DNA of 64,000 bases from Phanerochaete sordida (lineage: Eukaryota; Basidiomycota; Agaricomycetes; Polyporales; Phanerochaetaceae). The stretch is from positions 1 to 64,000 of the forward strand of contig BPQB01000036.1 in NCBI GenBank assembly GCA_019973155.2. The letters run 5' to 3'. Both the position numbers and the translations under genes were made by a program. The notes under the pieces are model-generated. The model did no database searches. It saw only the letters and a list, made by a program, of their open reading frames with translations, and was not told the origin of the DNA. Of this stretch, positions 1-11,900 are shown piece after piece; within the stretch, counting starts at the first letter, position 1, and the number at the start of each line of letters is the position of its first letter.

Positions 1-1378
1 ATTGGGTGTAGGAACTGCCCTGCATACTTGCTTTTGCATCCCCCTCCTCCGTTCCCATGCGATCCTCCAGATCTGGTCGTTTCCCACGGGCGCTTTTTGG
101 CTGATTTCGACGAAATCGCCCAGATCGTAGCGCACCCATTGGGAATGGCGCGGGCGCTGTATCTCAGATCGATTCGCAGCCTATGAAAACGGGGGAGTGC
201 AAGTTTTCAAGTGAATCGGTGGAGAATTGGTGGGGATGCATACCTGCAAAAGCGAAAAGTGACCTTTGGTTTGCTTCTGGGCACTTCAGAATACCAAAGT
301 GAAAGCAGGTATGTGCCTGGCTGCTGTAGGAAAGGAGGGCAGGTCCGGATATCTCAAACATGTCAGTACATATCAGTAGACCCTGTATGTAGCAAGAATC
401 GCTCCAATACTGTGTGGATCCTTCTGGGTACCTGCATATATGGTGTTTTGGGCCCAAAGTACCCAAAAATGCGCATTCCAGAGCCAGGAACATTATGTTT
501 CCACTATTCTACAGCTCCGAGACGTTGGATATAGTGTTATATAGCTACCACACACATTATGACGCAGCCCCAGCATGATTGGACCGCTGTGGCAGCTGCA
601 GGAGCCTGGGGAATGCCCCCTGAACGCGATTTTGGAGGGTTTTGACCCCCTGTATAGATTCCCCTACGTGTTTCACGCGTCAAAACAGCTTTCCCATGGT
701 GCTACATACCAATGACACGTAGCCGACGCGTCCGACGCGTCAGGGACGCGATGGGGAAGGTATGGGAGCCCCTGTCCCTGGCGCATTAATTCCCCTAAAT
801 TCCAGCATAATTCCCAGAATATTGCTGAGCCCTAGGACCGCCCTGGAGCTCTCCATATGGGTTTTCCCCATGCTATAGTACCTATACGACGCGCTGTACT
901 GTGCCCACACCCCATTGAAGGCCCAAGGGTGCCCCAGTGCACGCATTTGAAATTCGTCAAAATTCCAGTTAATTCAGTAATATATTCGCATACCCTGAGG
1001 CACCCCCACAGATGAGGGTTAGTACTACAATACCTGCTAGCTACGATATCTACCACTTTGCCCCATGCTTCAACCCCTAGATGGAGCAGGGGAGCAGCTG
1101 GAATACCCCTGCCAGCCAAATTCTCGCTTATGGCGCTTATTTCCGTTTTGGGCAGGTGCCCAGCTTGGTGGCGCTAGGGCGCCAAATGCTTTCATCGCCG
1201 GCTCCCGGCGAGTATTTTGCGAATAGCGGGCTCAGTTTTGATCGGGAGGGGTCCCTGTCAATGAGAGATATGATATTTTCTATGTTCTCTACAACTTTGG
1301 TTTTCTGACATATGACCCCGGAAAAACATATGCCTTTTTAAAAAGAAGTCCCTCCCCTTTTGGCCCACATACCCCTGG
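1..1378. other. Gene-poor left edge, no gene recognised
   Basis: I see no open frame here with a recognisable protein and no RNA gene. The frames are short and the composition is close to balanced, unlike the GC-rich coding regions further right. A cluster of GACGCG-type words lies near 723-750. It is probably intergenic sequence or old transposon debris adjoining the Ty3 remnant. Confidence 0.5.
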
Positions 1379-1434
1379 TAGCGTTTTTTGCAAAACGACT
1401 TACTACTATACTAGCTGCTTTTACAAAAACGCTA
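1379..1434. repeat. Short foldback at the Ty3 truncation point
   Basis: TAGCGTTTTTTGCAAAA at 1379-1395 pairs with its near-inverse TTTTACAAAAACGCTA at 1419-1434, leaving a loop of about 23 bases. The retroelement reading frame becomes recognisable just after it, so it marks the upstream breakpoint. Confidence 0.55.
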
Positions 1435-1977
1435 CATGGACGGCTGCTGTACGCGGTTGGCGACCGCGTACTACTCTCGACCTTACACCGGCAACGCGAG
1501 TACATGCAGCGTGGCGAGCTGCGTGTCGCGAAGTTCATGGTGCGATACGACGGTCCGTAGATGGTCACGGCGTCTTTCCCGGACACGTCACACTACACTT
1601 TGGACTTGCCGCCGCACATGCGCGTATGCAAGACTTTCCACAGCTTGCTGCTAAAACCTTGGCGCGAGAACAACGCGGAGTTGTTCCCCGGGCGAGAACA
1701 TGCTCGCCCTGGACCTGTCATTGGCGAACAGAGCGAAGAAGAATGGCCAGTTGAACGCATCCTCGACCGCTGGCGACGGGGTCATGGGTGGTCGTTCCTG
1801 GTTCGATGGCGCGGGTACGGCGCCGAACACGACACTTGGATTCCGGGCAGCGAAGCAATGAATTTAGAGGTGTACGGGGACTGGCTCGCGGAAAACGACT
1901 CGGACACCTTACCAGCTTGGCGCGAACGCATGGAACTCGACGACAGAGAGCAGGTTTCTCAGGGTGGAGGAGTGTAA
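1379..1977 (+). mobile_element. Ty3/gypsy (chromovirus) pol C-terminus, decayed
   Basis: This is the end of a long-terminal-repeat retrotransposon polyprotein. One reading frame contains the post-integrase segment (VGDRVLLSTLHRQREYM, then RVAKFMVRYDGP) followed by a chromodomain (EEEWPVERILDRW, FLVRWRGYGAEHDTWIPGSEA). Chromodomains at this position direct integration of fungal Tf-type elements to chromatin. The frame is broken by a TAG at 1558-1560, where related elements have Tyr in YDGPY, and it ends at 1975-1977. Gag, protease, reverse transcriptase and RNase H are absent, so this is a 5'-truncated dead fragment. Recognition rests on family knowledge, and it is secure for the chromodomain. 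Confidence 0.85.
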
Positions 1978-2089
1978 CCGCGGTACGGTTACGACGGACA
2001 AGAGGCAGTGATGGAGGACAGTGACGGACAGTGACAGCATGATGTGATGCGCGCGGACATACTGCGCACCCGCCCCTTCGTCGTTCTTC

Positions 2090-2168
2090 AGCTCACACTA
2101 CAATGACGAAGGTATGGATATCTATATATTCCCTCATGTACATTAGAGCTCACACTACAATGACGAAG
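2090..2168. repeat. 22-bp direct repeat pair downstream of the Ty3 remnant
   Basis: AGCTCACACTACAATGACGAAG occurs exactly at 2090-2111 and again at 2147-2168. It lies a little over 100 bp past the pol stop, where the 3' LTR of the element would be expected. It could be internal LTR structure or a small local duplication. I could not delimit an LTR. Confidence 0.6.
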
Positions 2169-2482
2169 ATCGTTCCCCTTGTTTCATTGAGTATTTCCGG
2201 TCACTGCCGGTTTCCATGTATGCCTGGGCCGACATCACTCATAGGTTGGACAAGCTGTGCGGTGAAACTATGATCAAGAGGCTTTGCACACACTCTCAGC
2301 AGCAGAAGAGGACTAGCGTAAATAGCTCAGTTGTACGAGTACCTATACTTGCACAGAAATCCCTTCCACAATGCTAGAACCCATGCGCTCGATCTCAGCA
2401 AGAACAGCATCGCTGTTGAGCGTGACGAGTCCCTTATCTTTCGACTTTGCGTTGTCCTGCTACCTCCAATCAACAATCCGAG

Positions 2483-5400
2483 TCATACTCTGGGGCGGAT
2501 GACTCTCACCTTCGTGGCCGGAGCGCTGTTGAAACCCCCAAGCACGCGGAACGGCCGGGGCTCTTTTAGCGTCGGGTCCCACACGGCGCCGTATTGGTCC
2601 CCGCCGAAGGGATCATAGAAGATCTTGAACGTGTCGAGATATACTCTCTGTGCGCTGCGTCAGTATTCTATGCACGAAATTCGTCTACCGTACGACGTAC
2701 CTGCAAGTCGCTGAAGAATAGCTGCGCCGGGTCAAAGCCAGGGCGCAGTGGCCCTAACGACTCTCCGCTGGCCATAGCAAGCCGATTGTTGGCGTACTTC
2801 CCCGACCTGCCAAAGATTGCGGAAGCATCCGCGGTTATATTATGATGGTACCGCGAAGCAGCGGCGCGATCGAGCTGGACGAGGAAATCGTAGTGCTCCG
2901 TGGGGTGGACGAAGAGCGTCTGGCATACAAGCATCAGTATCGCAGCGCAAAGCTGTACGTGGAAAGCGCACCTTTGCGTCGAAGTCGGCGCTCTCAATCT
3001 CCTGGAGCGCGGCCCAGCTTGCTCTCGCGACGGCCTGCACACGCCGTGCAACGATGGCGTCGGGGCATTGCGCAGTCCACATGTGGCCGTCCCTGTCGAA
3101 CTCGGTTGATAGGGCCCACACGCCGCGGCGCTCGCCGGCCTTGACCTCGACCTTGGGCTTCGCGTCCTCCTCGCTCTCGGTCTTCTCTTCGCCGTAGAGC
3201 GGCACGAAGAGGCCCTTCTCCCACTCCCAGTCCTTCAGGAAACGGACGACGAGTGCGAATCCGCGCTCCTTGGTCGCGGGCACGCTCTCGCGGTCGGTCG
3301 CCGTGCGCGCCGCGCCAAGGAAGACGTGCGCGCAGAGCAGCTCTGCGGCCTCCTCGCTGACATGCGCACGCAGCAGCCAGTGGCTCGCGAGCCACCGCTT
3401 GACGAGGCGCGCCGTGCCCGCGAACGCGGTGAAGCGGTGCGCGAGGGCCGCGATCGCCCTGTGGTGGCGCGGCGCGTGGATGAAGCGGCGGGTGTATGCG
3501 TCCTTCGCGTGCATGGCTTGCGCGCGCAGCCGCGGGTCGGGGCCGGTGCCGTTCTCGGCGTTCGCCTTCGCAAGCTGCTTCTTGACGTGCTTGGGGAGGT
3601 GCGGCTTGTCGTCGATGAGCGCGTCGAGGAGCGTCGCCTCGCGGTCGTGCCAGATGCGCGCGCGGAAGGCCCAGCCGTCGGGCGTGATGAGCTCCAGGGT
3701 CGCAGCGTCTGCGATATCGGAGGCATACGCGTCGCCAAGGACGACATTTGCACGGAGATTGGGCACAGAGGACATGAGGGCGGAGCCGAGGGTTTCGAAG
3801 AACGCAAGCTTGATCTTCTGGATCGCGCGGAGGTCGTCCGGCCAGCGTCCGCTCTTCTCGAACTCAACAACGATGTCCATGACCGGGAGGTAGCGCGCGC
3901 ATGCAGGGAGCGAGCTCTCCAGCTTTGAGTTGATGGCAACCGGCGCGAAAACGTTGGTGTACCGGAGGCTCTCGCTGACGGGGCTGACGTTGAGAACGGC
4001 GAGCGGGAGCTGGTCGTCGAGGGCCTTGATGTTCTTCACAAGTGCGTCGAACGCGGACATGGCGGCCTTGAATCCGGTCTGTGCGCCCGCGCTCTGGTAC
4101 AGGCTCCCGAGCTCCTGCGGTACCCGGAGGAGACCGTCGAAGTCGTTCTGCCACGCGCGCACATCGTCCTCGTGCACGCCGCAGTGGTGCTGGACGAGGT
4201 AGCGCGCGACGAAGAACGGAATCTGGGCGCGTTCGTCGGCGTTGCGGACGTCCCAGACGACGCTCTCCGCGATGCTGCCGTCCTTGAAGCGGCGCAGCTC
4301 GGCCTTGTCGCCCCACAGCTCGCGGAACTGCCGCGTCTCCTCTGTCTCGGTCTCCCCCGCTGGCGGCCCGTGGTCAACGAGACGAAAGGCGTGCTCGGTA
4401 TCGAGGATGAGCCCCACGTAGACCACGGGCGAAACAGCAGGCTGTGCTTGGGATAGCGCGCGAGGCGTCGTTGATGGTTCGAGGATCGCTACCGCCTTAG
4501 CTCGGTTGCCGAGGCCGGTGCGAACAGTTGATTCGAGTGTTGCAAGCAACGCATTATACGCCGAACCAGCATCGAGGGTCTTGTGCGTAGACGGCTTGAG
4601 CAACTTAGCGTGGGATAGATCGATTCTGGTTGGACGTGAGTCGGTGGACAGGTCAGACAGCCTCGGTACGCACCTCAAGACAACATCAAAGCGCGTCTGC
4701 AGAGTCCGCTTATCTTGGAGGAACGTCTCCGAAAAGGGATCTTCTGCAGCCGACAACGCGGTATCGTTCAGGGTCTCCAGCGTCAGCTTGGCGTCGTGCC
4801 TGAGCATGGCGAGGGAGCCGAGAGGCATGCCTGCAAGGAGGTTCGCGGAGGAGGAATGGTCGACAAACACAGGCTCGCATCCTTCATACTCCGCGGGCGG
4901 ATACTAACTCCAACGACAGTCAGTCGGTTAAAGACGCTCACGGGATGGGGAGCAAAGACATACAAGGTGCTTGTGGTTTGCTGTGTTGACGAAGATGTGT
5001 TCGGTGGTGAAGTCAGTCTTCGCTACATCGAGCATTAGCAGGTACGTCTCGCGACTCAGCGACTATAAACTCACCAAAGAAATCCAGAGCCGCCCGGAAC
5101 AGCTGGTATGAACTCAAACCCTTCCCCAGGGGCTTGCGTTTTGATTTCGTTTGGCGGGTTACCGGCTCGTCGCCGTATATCAGTAGGTCGAGCACTGCAG
5201 CCCACCAATATCCCCGTCCTTCGAAACCGCGCACGCAGAGCTTGCCCTCACCGCCAACGCCGTACCCGCGCTGGTTGGCCCACACACGGAGCATTGTAAG
5301 CGCGTCGCTGAACGCAGGGACGGCCATTTGGAGCTCGTGCACACGTAGCAGGTGCGCTTTGGCGGCCGTGCTCAGCAGCAGTGCTGAGTTGTATATTGGC

Positions 5401-6613
5401 GTCGGCGCGTCTTTCTCCTCGGATGTCGACGCGGAGGAGGTACGTATGTTGCCGCGCTGGGGAGAGAGACGAGACAGTTGAATGGGAGAGGCTGGGGAGA
5501 GCGTCGGAATTAAGCGTATCTCGACCGGGAGTTTCGAGAAGTCTTTGTCTGAACCGTCTGCGAGGGTGATTAGAGATGACTTAGGAAGGAGTAGTGACGT
5601 AGGCCACACATACCAGAGCGCGAACGAATGACGAGGTTTGTCGCACGGGTGTCACCCATTGCAGACTCGAACGCGAGTTCGACGTTCAAACCGCTTTTCT
5701 TCGCAGTCAGCGCTGCAGCAATAACAGAAAGGTAGTAAGCGCGCTTGTGGAAGAACCGGCCATTCAGGTAGTCCTTCTCTTGAAAGAGATTCTACCACGC
5801 GATGAGCACACGAGCTTCGAATATGCATGCAGGACTCACCGAAGGCATGTCTACGGCAAGGTCGACCCTGTACGGCATCTTATCCTGCGCCTTCACACTC
5901 AGTTTCGTTACCCAGCTTCCAACAATCACGATGTCGGCAGGCTTCTCGAAGGCGACCTTCCAGTTTGTGTCTTCCGTAGGTGCGGGTGCGGGATAAGGCA
6001 CAGTAATGCCCTTCTTTTGCAGGCTGCGCGCAGCAGCCAAAGGGTGGTTGGGCTCTATCGGGGAGAGGGAGATGAGGAATGTGTGCAATGCAAGCAGGAA
6101 GCGTTCCAGAGGAGTGTATTTTGTGTATTTCGGACGGACGTTCGGGAGTAGCGCGTCGATCTATCACACGAGTTAACGCGAACCCTAGTCGAAGAACAAG
6201 GTGGCGCACCTGGAGCTTGAAAGAGCTTGACCTGTAGAGGTTTGTTGCGTCCTTAATGTTGCGCAACTCCTCGCCAGTCGGCGGTTTTTTGGGCTTGGTG
6301 CCGGTGTGCTTGTCTTCCTCTGCGTCGTGGACAGCTCCGTTTGCGCCGCTCACACCTCCCCATTCCTCTTCCTTTTCCTCGTCTCCTTCTGACCCCTCTG
6401 ACTCGTCGTTGCTCCTTTCTCCGCCGTCTCCGGACACCTGGTCTTCTCCACCGAAGCGCATGCCATCGTCGCTGATGAAGTCTTCGTCGGCCTCGCCCTC
6501 AGGGGAGGTGTGACGGCGCTGTGAGACTTTAGACAGGTTTCAGTATAGTATAGGCTAGCGCACACCTTCTCCGCTGGCAGCTGAAAGTCCTGTATACGCT
6601 TTCGTTTGACCAT
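2483..6613 (-). CDS. NOL6/Utp22 (Nrap) family pre-rRNA processing protein
   Basis: This is a structural component of the small-subunit processome (UTP-C/Utp22-Rrp7 module in yeast), acting in the nucleolus in 18S rRNA maturation and ribosomal protein gene control. I assembled about nine exons on the minus strand. They begin with MVKRKRIQDFQLPAEK at 6613 and continue through an acidic segment (DEEKEEEWGG), then ELRNIKDATNLYRSSSFKLQ, LSVKAQDKMPYRVDLAVDMP, and a long central exon (about 2900-4900) with AELRRFKDGSIAESVVWDV, which is typical of Nrap domains. The C-terminal exons carry VHPTEHYDFLVQLD and FYDPFGGDQYGAVWDP, and the stop is at 2483. Splice sites are consensus, for example intron 6519-6565. 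Family members are nucleotidyltransferase-like but lack the catalytic residues. The frame stays open upstream of 6613, but the chosen Met leaves space for a promoter shared with the divergent NUBPL gene. Confidence 0.9.
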
Positions 6614-6707
6614 GGTCGGCGGCGGAGGTGGCGTCCGAAGGAAAACTGAGAGTCGATTAGGCGCCCATAAAGTCAAGGTCGTGGTCGGGCGTCTGTGCTC
6701 ATCGAGC
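6614..6707. promoter_or_regulatory. 94-bp divergent promoter between NOL6-like and NUBPL genes
   Basis: The two start codons face away from each other with only 94 bp between them, so core promoters and 5' UTRs must share or overlap this stretch. I see no TATA box. It holds a GGCGGCGGAGGTGG purine-rich run next to the NOL6 start. Confidence 0.6.
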
Positions 6708-7956
6708 ATGTTCGCCTTTCCCATTCGCTCGTCGCAGCCGGCGACGAGGAGCTGGTCTGTTCGCTCGTGGCATGCGTCGGCGACGGCGAGACATGAAAAC
6801 CCGCTCGTACGTGCCCGGTCTCGCTTGCGCCACCGTCGTCCTCACTCACCCGCAGGGCCTCCCCAAACGTCCAGGCCCGCCTCCGCAAATGCCGCGCCGC
6901 GGAGGGCCCATCGAGAAGCGGCCTGTACCGCATGTAAAGAAAACGATTCTGGTTGCTAGTGGCAAGGGCGGCGTAGGAAAGAGCACGGTCGCAGGTGCGT
7001 CGCAAACCCCGTTCGCCTCGGGTGCGACGCTGAGCATATGCGCCCTCAGCCAACCTCGCGTTCGCGCTCGGAATGCTCGACAACTCCTCGCAAGCACGCC
7101 TGCGCGTCGGGCTTCTCGACCTCGACATATTCGGGCCTTCCGTGCCAAAACTCATGGGCCTCGACGCGGCCAAGGAGCCGCACCTCACGCAAGGTCCGCC
7201 GCGCGCCGCATCCCCCACCTCCACGTCTGAACCCGCACAGCCGGCGCCATCCTCCCGCTGACGAACCACGGCGTGCCCTGCATGTCCATGGGCTTCCTCC
7301 TCCCGCGCCCGTCCCCCGACGCGCCCTCGAACGTCGACACCGCCGTCGTGTGGCGCGGCCTCATGGTCCAGAAGGCCGTCCAGCAGCTGCTCTTCGACGT
7401 CGACTGGCGCGACCAGAACAGCGGCGCCGGGCTGGACGTGCTCGTCGTGGACATGCCGCCCGGCACAGGCGACGTGCCGCTCACGGTCGGGCAGCTCGTG
7501 AAGGTCGACGGTGCGTGCGGGCCCCGCTGGAGTAGCTAGACCTAACGCTCCGCAGGCGCCGTCATCGTGAGCACGCCGCAAGACGTCGCTCTCTCGGACG
7601 TGCGCAAGGGCATCGCCATGTTCCGCAAGATCTCCGTTCCCGTGCGTCCCTTGCCACTGTCCGTCATCCCGCTGCTGACCGTTCCACAGGTCTCGGGCCT
7701 CCTCCTGAACCAGTCGCACTTCACGTGTCCGTCCTGCAGCACCCCGCACTACATCTTCGGCCCACCGACCACGTTCAGGCGCGTCGCGGACGAGCTCGGC
7801 GTCAAAGTCCTCGGCGAGCTGCCTGTCCTCGGGAGTGTGAGCGAGAGCGGCGACCGGGGCGTGCCGCTAGTGCTCGGGGCGAAAAGCGAAGGCGAGAAGG
7901 AGTGGCAGGGCGTGATGCAGAAAGCGGCGGACGTGGTCTGGAGGGGGATTAGCTAA
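6708..7956 (+). CDS. Mitochondrial Mrp/NBP35-type P-loop ATPase (NUBPL/Ind1)
   Basis: This protein delivers iron-sulfur clusters to respiratory complex I in the mitochondrial matrix. Six exons can be joined. Exon 1 encodes an Arg/Ser-rich presequence ([16 protein letters not shown]) followed by ENPL, which splices to GLPKR, the family's ENPLGLP signature. The deviant Walker A is [10 protein letters not shown]. Further family blocks are [47 protein letters not shown] and [11 protein letters not shown]. The C-terminal FTCPSC holds the CxxC that binds the bridging cluster in the dimer. Introns are 43-60 bp with GT-AG ends. The targeting peptide and overall length separate it from cytosolic Nbp35 and Cfd1. 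The stop is TAA at 7954-7956, and the gene converges on DNA2. Confidence 0.93.
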
Positions 7957-8963
7957 TGGGTGGATGCAGGCGAGCACCCAGATATCCCCGTTGTACGACA
8001 GAAGATTGACTGTACAGCTGATGCATCTTCATCGTTGGCACACGCATGCTCGCACCCGGCGTGCCTTCGATACATTGCTCATGGCGGCGCCAGGAAAATT
8101 GAGGACGTCCGAGTCGGCTGCGCGATCGCGCGGTTCACACTCGACTTGGTGGCGATGCACCTGCCGCGACATGCACTAGCCAATGTACACGCTCACTGCC
8201 TCTAGCACGCTCATCGCGTTGAGGATGTGGAGCAGCGCTTTGTCTGTGTGTGTGCGAGGAATTGCGGGATGCGCCGCGGGAACTCATAATCCCAAATCGC
8301 ATTTGCGCGGGGCAGCACCCAGTACCCAGGCGGCGTCGCGAATGTCGATAGGAGCACTAGCACGGGCCTGCACCCACGGTCTGTCGTCTTCGCTCTTGAC
8401 TCTGTCGCCCTGGGACAGCAAGACATGGAGTCGGCACGTAGGACTCGGCAAGGTAAATCCGTATGCACGGCGCATCCCAGACGTTGGCGACGCGCACAGT
8501 GGACCTGCTGAAGCATCGCCGTCCAGCAATTTTCAAAGTAGTCCGCGGTGTCATGACCGCGCAATGGGAAGAGCTGCGGCATGAGGTTTTCAGGGCCGTA
8601 AAGCCAAAGATACCACACTGGCCACAGCGGTAATCTCATACAGAATGCATTCTGTACAACCGCTGTATGGTTTTATACCGGTACAAGTCTCTTCAAATGT
8701 GTGGTTGACACCGCTCCATCGGCCTCGGATGTGGCGTCTTCACGATCTTCAAGTCCTCCAGTTTGTCGCTTTCTGCTTGCAGCGCCTGTATTTCCGCTCG
8801 GAGCGGAGCGAAGAGGTCTCTTGTTCACCCTACTCCGACGTCCTCATCCCATGGTTCGTGAGCCAAAGTTACTCGTTTACGTCTAGCTCTAGTGTTACAT
8901 ACAAGATATTAAAATGCTCTAAGAGGGTCCATATGCAAGATGCGCCGTGCCAGAGTCAGTCCA
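7957..8963. other. Convergent intergenic region, no gene seen
   Basis: About 1 kb separates the stops of the NUBPL and DNA2 genes. The frames here are short and look like no family I know, and there is no tRNA-like cloverleaf visible by eye. It presumably holds both 3' UTRs. Confidence 0.5.
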
Positions 8964-11900
8964 TTACTGCGTGTCATTCATCAGGTCCTTGAGAATCGGC
9001 CGGCCTCTCATGAACGCCTCCTCATTGACACCGTTTCTCCTCGCCCGCTTCGCAGGTGGGTCCTCGTCGTCAGCGGAGCGCTTCAACGACGTCTCTGCGT
9101 CCACAGCGAGGAGCTCCTCGTGCAACGTGTCCGCGCCGGGCGGCAGCGCGAGGATCCACCCCTGGCCGTCCATGAGCTTGAAGAACTCCGCAAGAAGCGG
9201 CGTCGCGGCGAGCGTCCTGCGCGAGCCGACGATGACGAGCTTGCAGCGCGCGCGCGTGAACGACACGTTGATGCGCCGCCAGTCCCGCAGCAGGTCGCCG
9301 AGCTGCCCCGCGTCGTTGCTGCGCACCATCGAGATGACGATCACGTCCTTGTCGCGCCCCTGGCTGCGGTCCGCCGTGAGGATCTCGACGCCTGCGTGCC
9401 CGCGCAGCAGGTACGCGAGCAGCTTGATCTGCTGGCGGTACAGCGAGAGCACGCCGATCTGGCGTGGCGCGGTGCCCGAGCGCACGAGCGCGGCGACGAA
9501 GGACGCGACGAGCTCGGCTTCGACGGTGTTTTGCGTCAGGTCGCCCACGCGCGACTCGAGGCCCGGGACCGCGTCGGTGTCGACGAACACGGCCTTGCAG
9601 CTGCGAAGCAGGCCGGTCAGCACTCGTATGTTTCGTAGGTAACACGCGTACACACCTCTCGTCCAAGAGCTGGTCAATCCAGCAGCCAGCCTTGCACGTC
9701 GCATGCTCGTCGTGCGCAGCGTCCAGCCAAGCCTTGTCGACCTTCAAGCCGCGACGCGCGACCTCCTCGCTCCCGCAGCGCAGCCGGTCGCCGTAGATGA
9801 GCTTGTTCGAGAGGAGCATGATGTCTGCGTTCATGCGGTACTGCTCGTTGAGGTCGACGACCGTCTCCGGGCGCGCCTCGGAGAGCATACGGAAGAGCGA
9901 GACATCGAGGCCCTGCGCCTTCGCCTGCCGGTTCCGCACGAGCGGGGGGAGCTGGAAGTGGTCGCCGACGAGCACGAAGCGGTCTGCGAAGCGTAGCGGG
10001 CCGAGGCACGTCGGGAGTGTCACCTGTGACGCCTCGTCGACGATGCAGTAGTCAAACTTTCGCCGAGAGAAGAGCGGGCTGCAGAAGGTGTTAGTGCTAG
10101 CAGCTGAGACTCACAGGAATAGACTCACTGATCAATGGTCAAGCATGTTGTGGCCACGACAGGCGGGCTCATGACCCAATTCTCCTGCTGTTCAATCGTC
10201 CGTGGAGGGTCCCTCGCGCCGACCGTGAGCTCCTTGACGTCGGGATGCACCTTGTCGACGTTCCCAAGGCGCAGGATCCGGAAGTCGACCTTGTCCTTGA
10301 GCTTGAGCAGGATGTTGTCCACGGCCGAGTGCGTGTAGCTCGTGAGCAGCACCGTCTTCCCGAGAAGTACGAGGCACTGTATGAGCGCCGCAATAACCGT
10401 CGTCTTGCCGGTCCCGGGCATGCCGAGGATGAGCGCATAGTCCTCCGCAAGGAGCACGCGGCGGACCGCCTCCTGCTGGTTCGCATTGAGGGCGGCGATG
10501 ATCGCCTTGGCCGCGTCGGGCACGAAGCCGAGGAGGTCGCCGAAGCGCGGCGGCGCGGCGTCGACGACGAGCGCGCGGAGGCGCGCGTGGCCGTCCGCGT
10601 AGAAGAGCTGCGCGAGGTTGTCGCGGATGCGCGCCATGCCGCCGCCGAGCTCGTCGCGGTCGATGCGGAAGACGAGCGCGGGGGGCGCGGGGCGCAGGCG
10701 CGTGCGCAGCGCGGCGGCGTCGAGCGCGTGGTCGACGCCGAGGACGACGTGCGTCGGCGTGAGCTCGACGATGTAGCCCTTGGCGAAGGCGAGCAGCGTC
10801 GGCTCGACGGAGACCGTCACTGCGTCGCCGACGTTCATTTGGCCGTTGAGCAGGCTGCCGGAGTGGGGCGTGGGGGTCGCGGCGTGCTTCGTGAAACGGT
10901 ACGTGTAGGAGTGGATCTTTGCGTCCTTGCTTGGGGGAGTGCGGACGTCCGAGAGCTTGAACGAGGTGTCGAGGGCCATGTCTGCGAACGCACGCCCGCA
11001 CCGTTCGCGCTCGTCGGCACGCATCGTCCACAGCTCCTTGCGGAAGCGCACAACGTCATGCTCCTCGAGACCAATGAGGTGCTCCCACTTTTTGAAGAAG
11101 TCTGCGTGCGTCTGTGAGATATGTGAGGTCTTCAGCTCGTAGATGTCGGCGATCGGACTGTCTTCATCTTCGACCTGCTCCACGGCCTGCCAAAACATGT
11201 CAGAACAAGCACACGCCCAAGATGGCGGAGCGTACCTTGCGATAGAGCATGCACGTGTCGACAGAGAAACATTTGCCGCATATCCGCGGGTCGTCGATCG
11301 TCGGCGGCAAGAACGCCTCCTCGACCTCGACCTCCGCCTTCTTCGCCTCGCCCTGGCGTATGCGGCGCATGATCCACCCCGCGAGCTCGTTGCGACGCAT
11401 CATGAGCGCGCGCACCTCGTTGCGCACAGTGGGCACGCGCACGACCTCCTCGCTCTGCGTATAGAACAGCAGCCCGCTGGGCACCTCCGCGCCGTAGCGC
11501 TCGGCCATGAGGAGCGTGTAGAGCATCGTCTGCGCGCGGTGCTCCATGCCCGCGACGGCGCGCCCGGTCTTGATCTCGAGCGGCGCGGGGTGCGCGGCGG
11601 TGCGCCGCGTCGGCTTCGCGGCCGTGAACGGGTTCGTCGCGTCCTCGATGTCGGCGACGACCGCCTGCACGGACGCGTCGACCTTGCCCTTGAGCCCGTA
11701 CGCGGGCGACCAGATGTCCTCCTCGATGTCGTGCAGGCCCGCGATCGCGAGGAGGCTGCTCTGGCCGCGTTCCGCGCGCGTGTTCGTGAGGATGCCCGAG
11801 TCCTGGCGCGCGCGTAAGTACTTGTATAGCGCAGCGACGAAGGGCTGGAGTATACCTTTGGTGTGTCCGACATGTACCGCGCCGCGAACGTCTTGAGGCC

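Noticed and set aside
9070..10023. 317-residue minus-strand frame continuing past the DNA2 helicase exon
   Set aside because: After CWIDQLLDE the reading passes into an intron and becomes an Arg-rich shadow. The real continuation (VLTGLLRSCKAVFVDTDAV) is in the frame ending at 8964.
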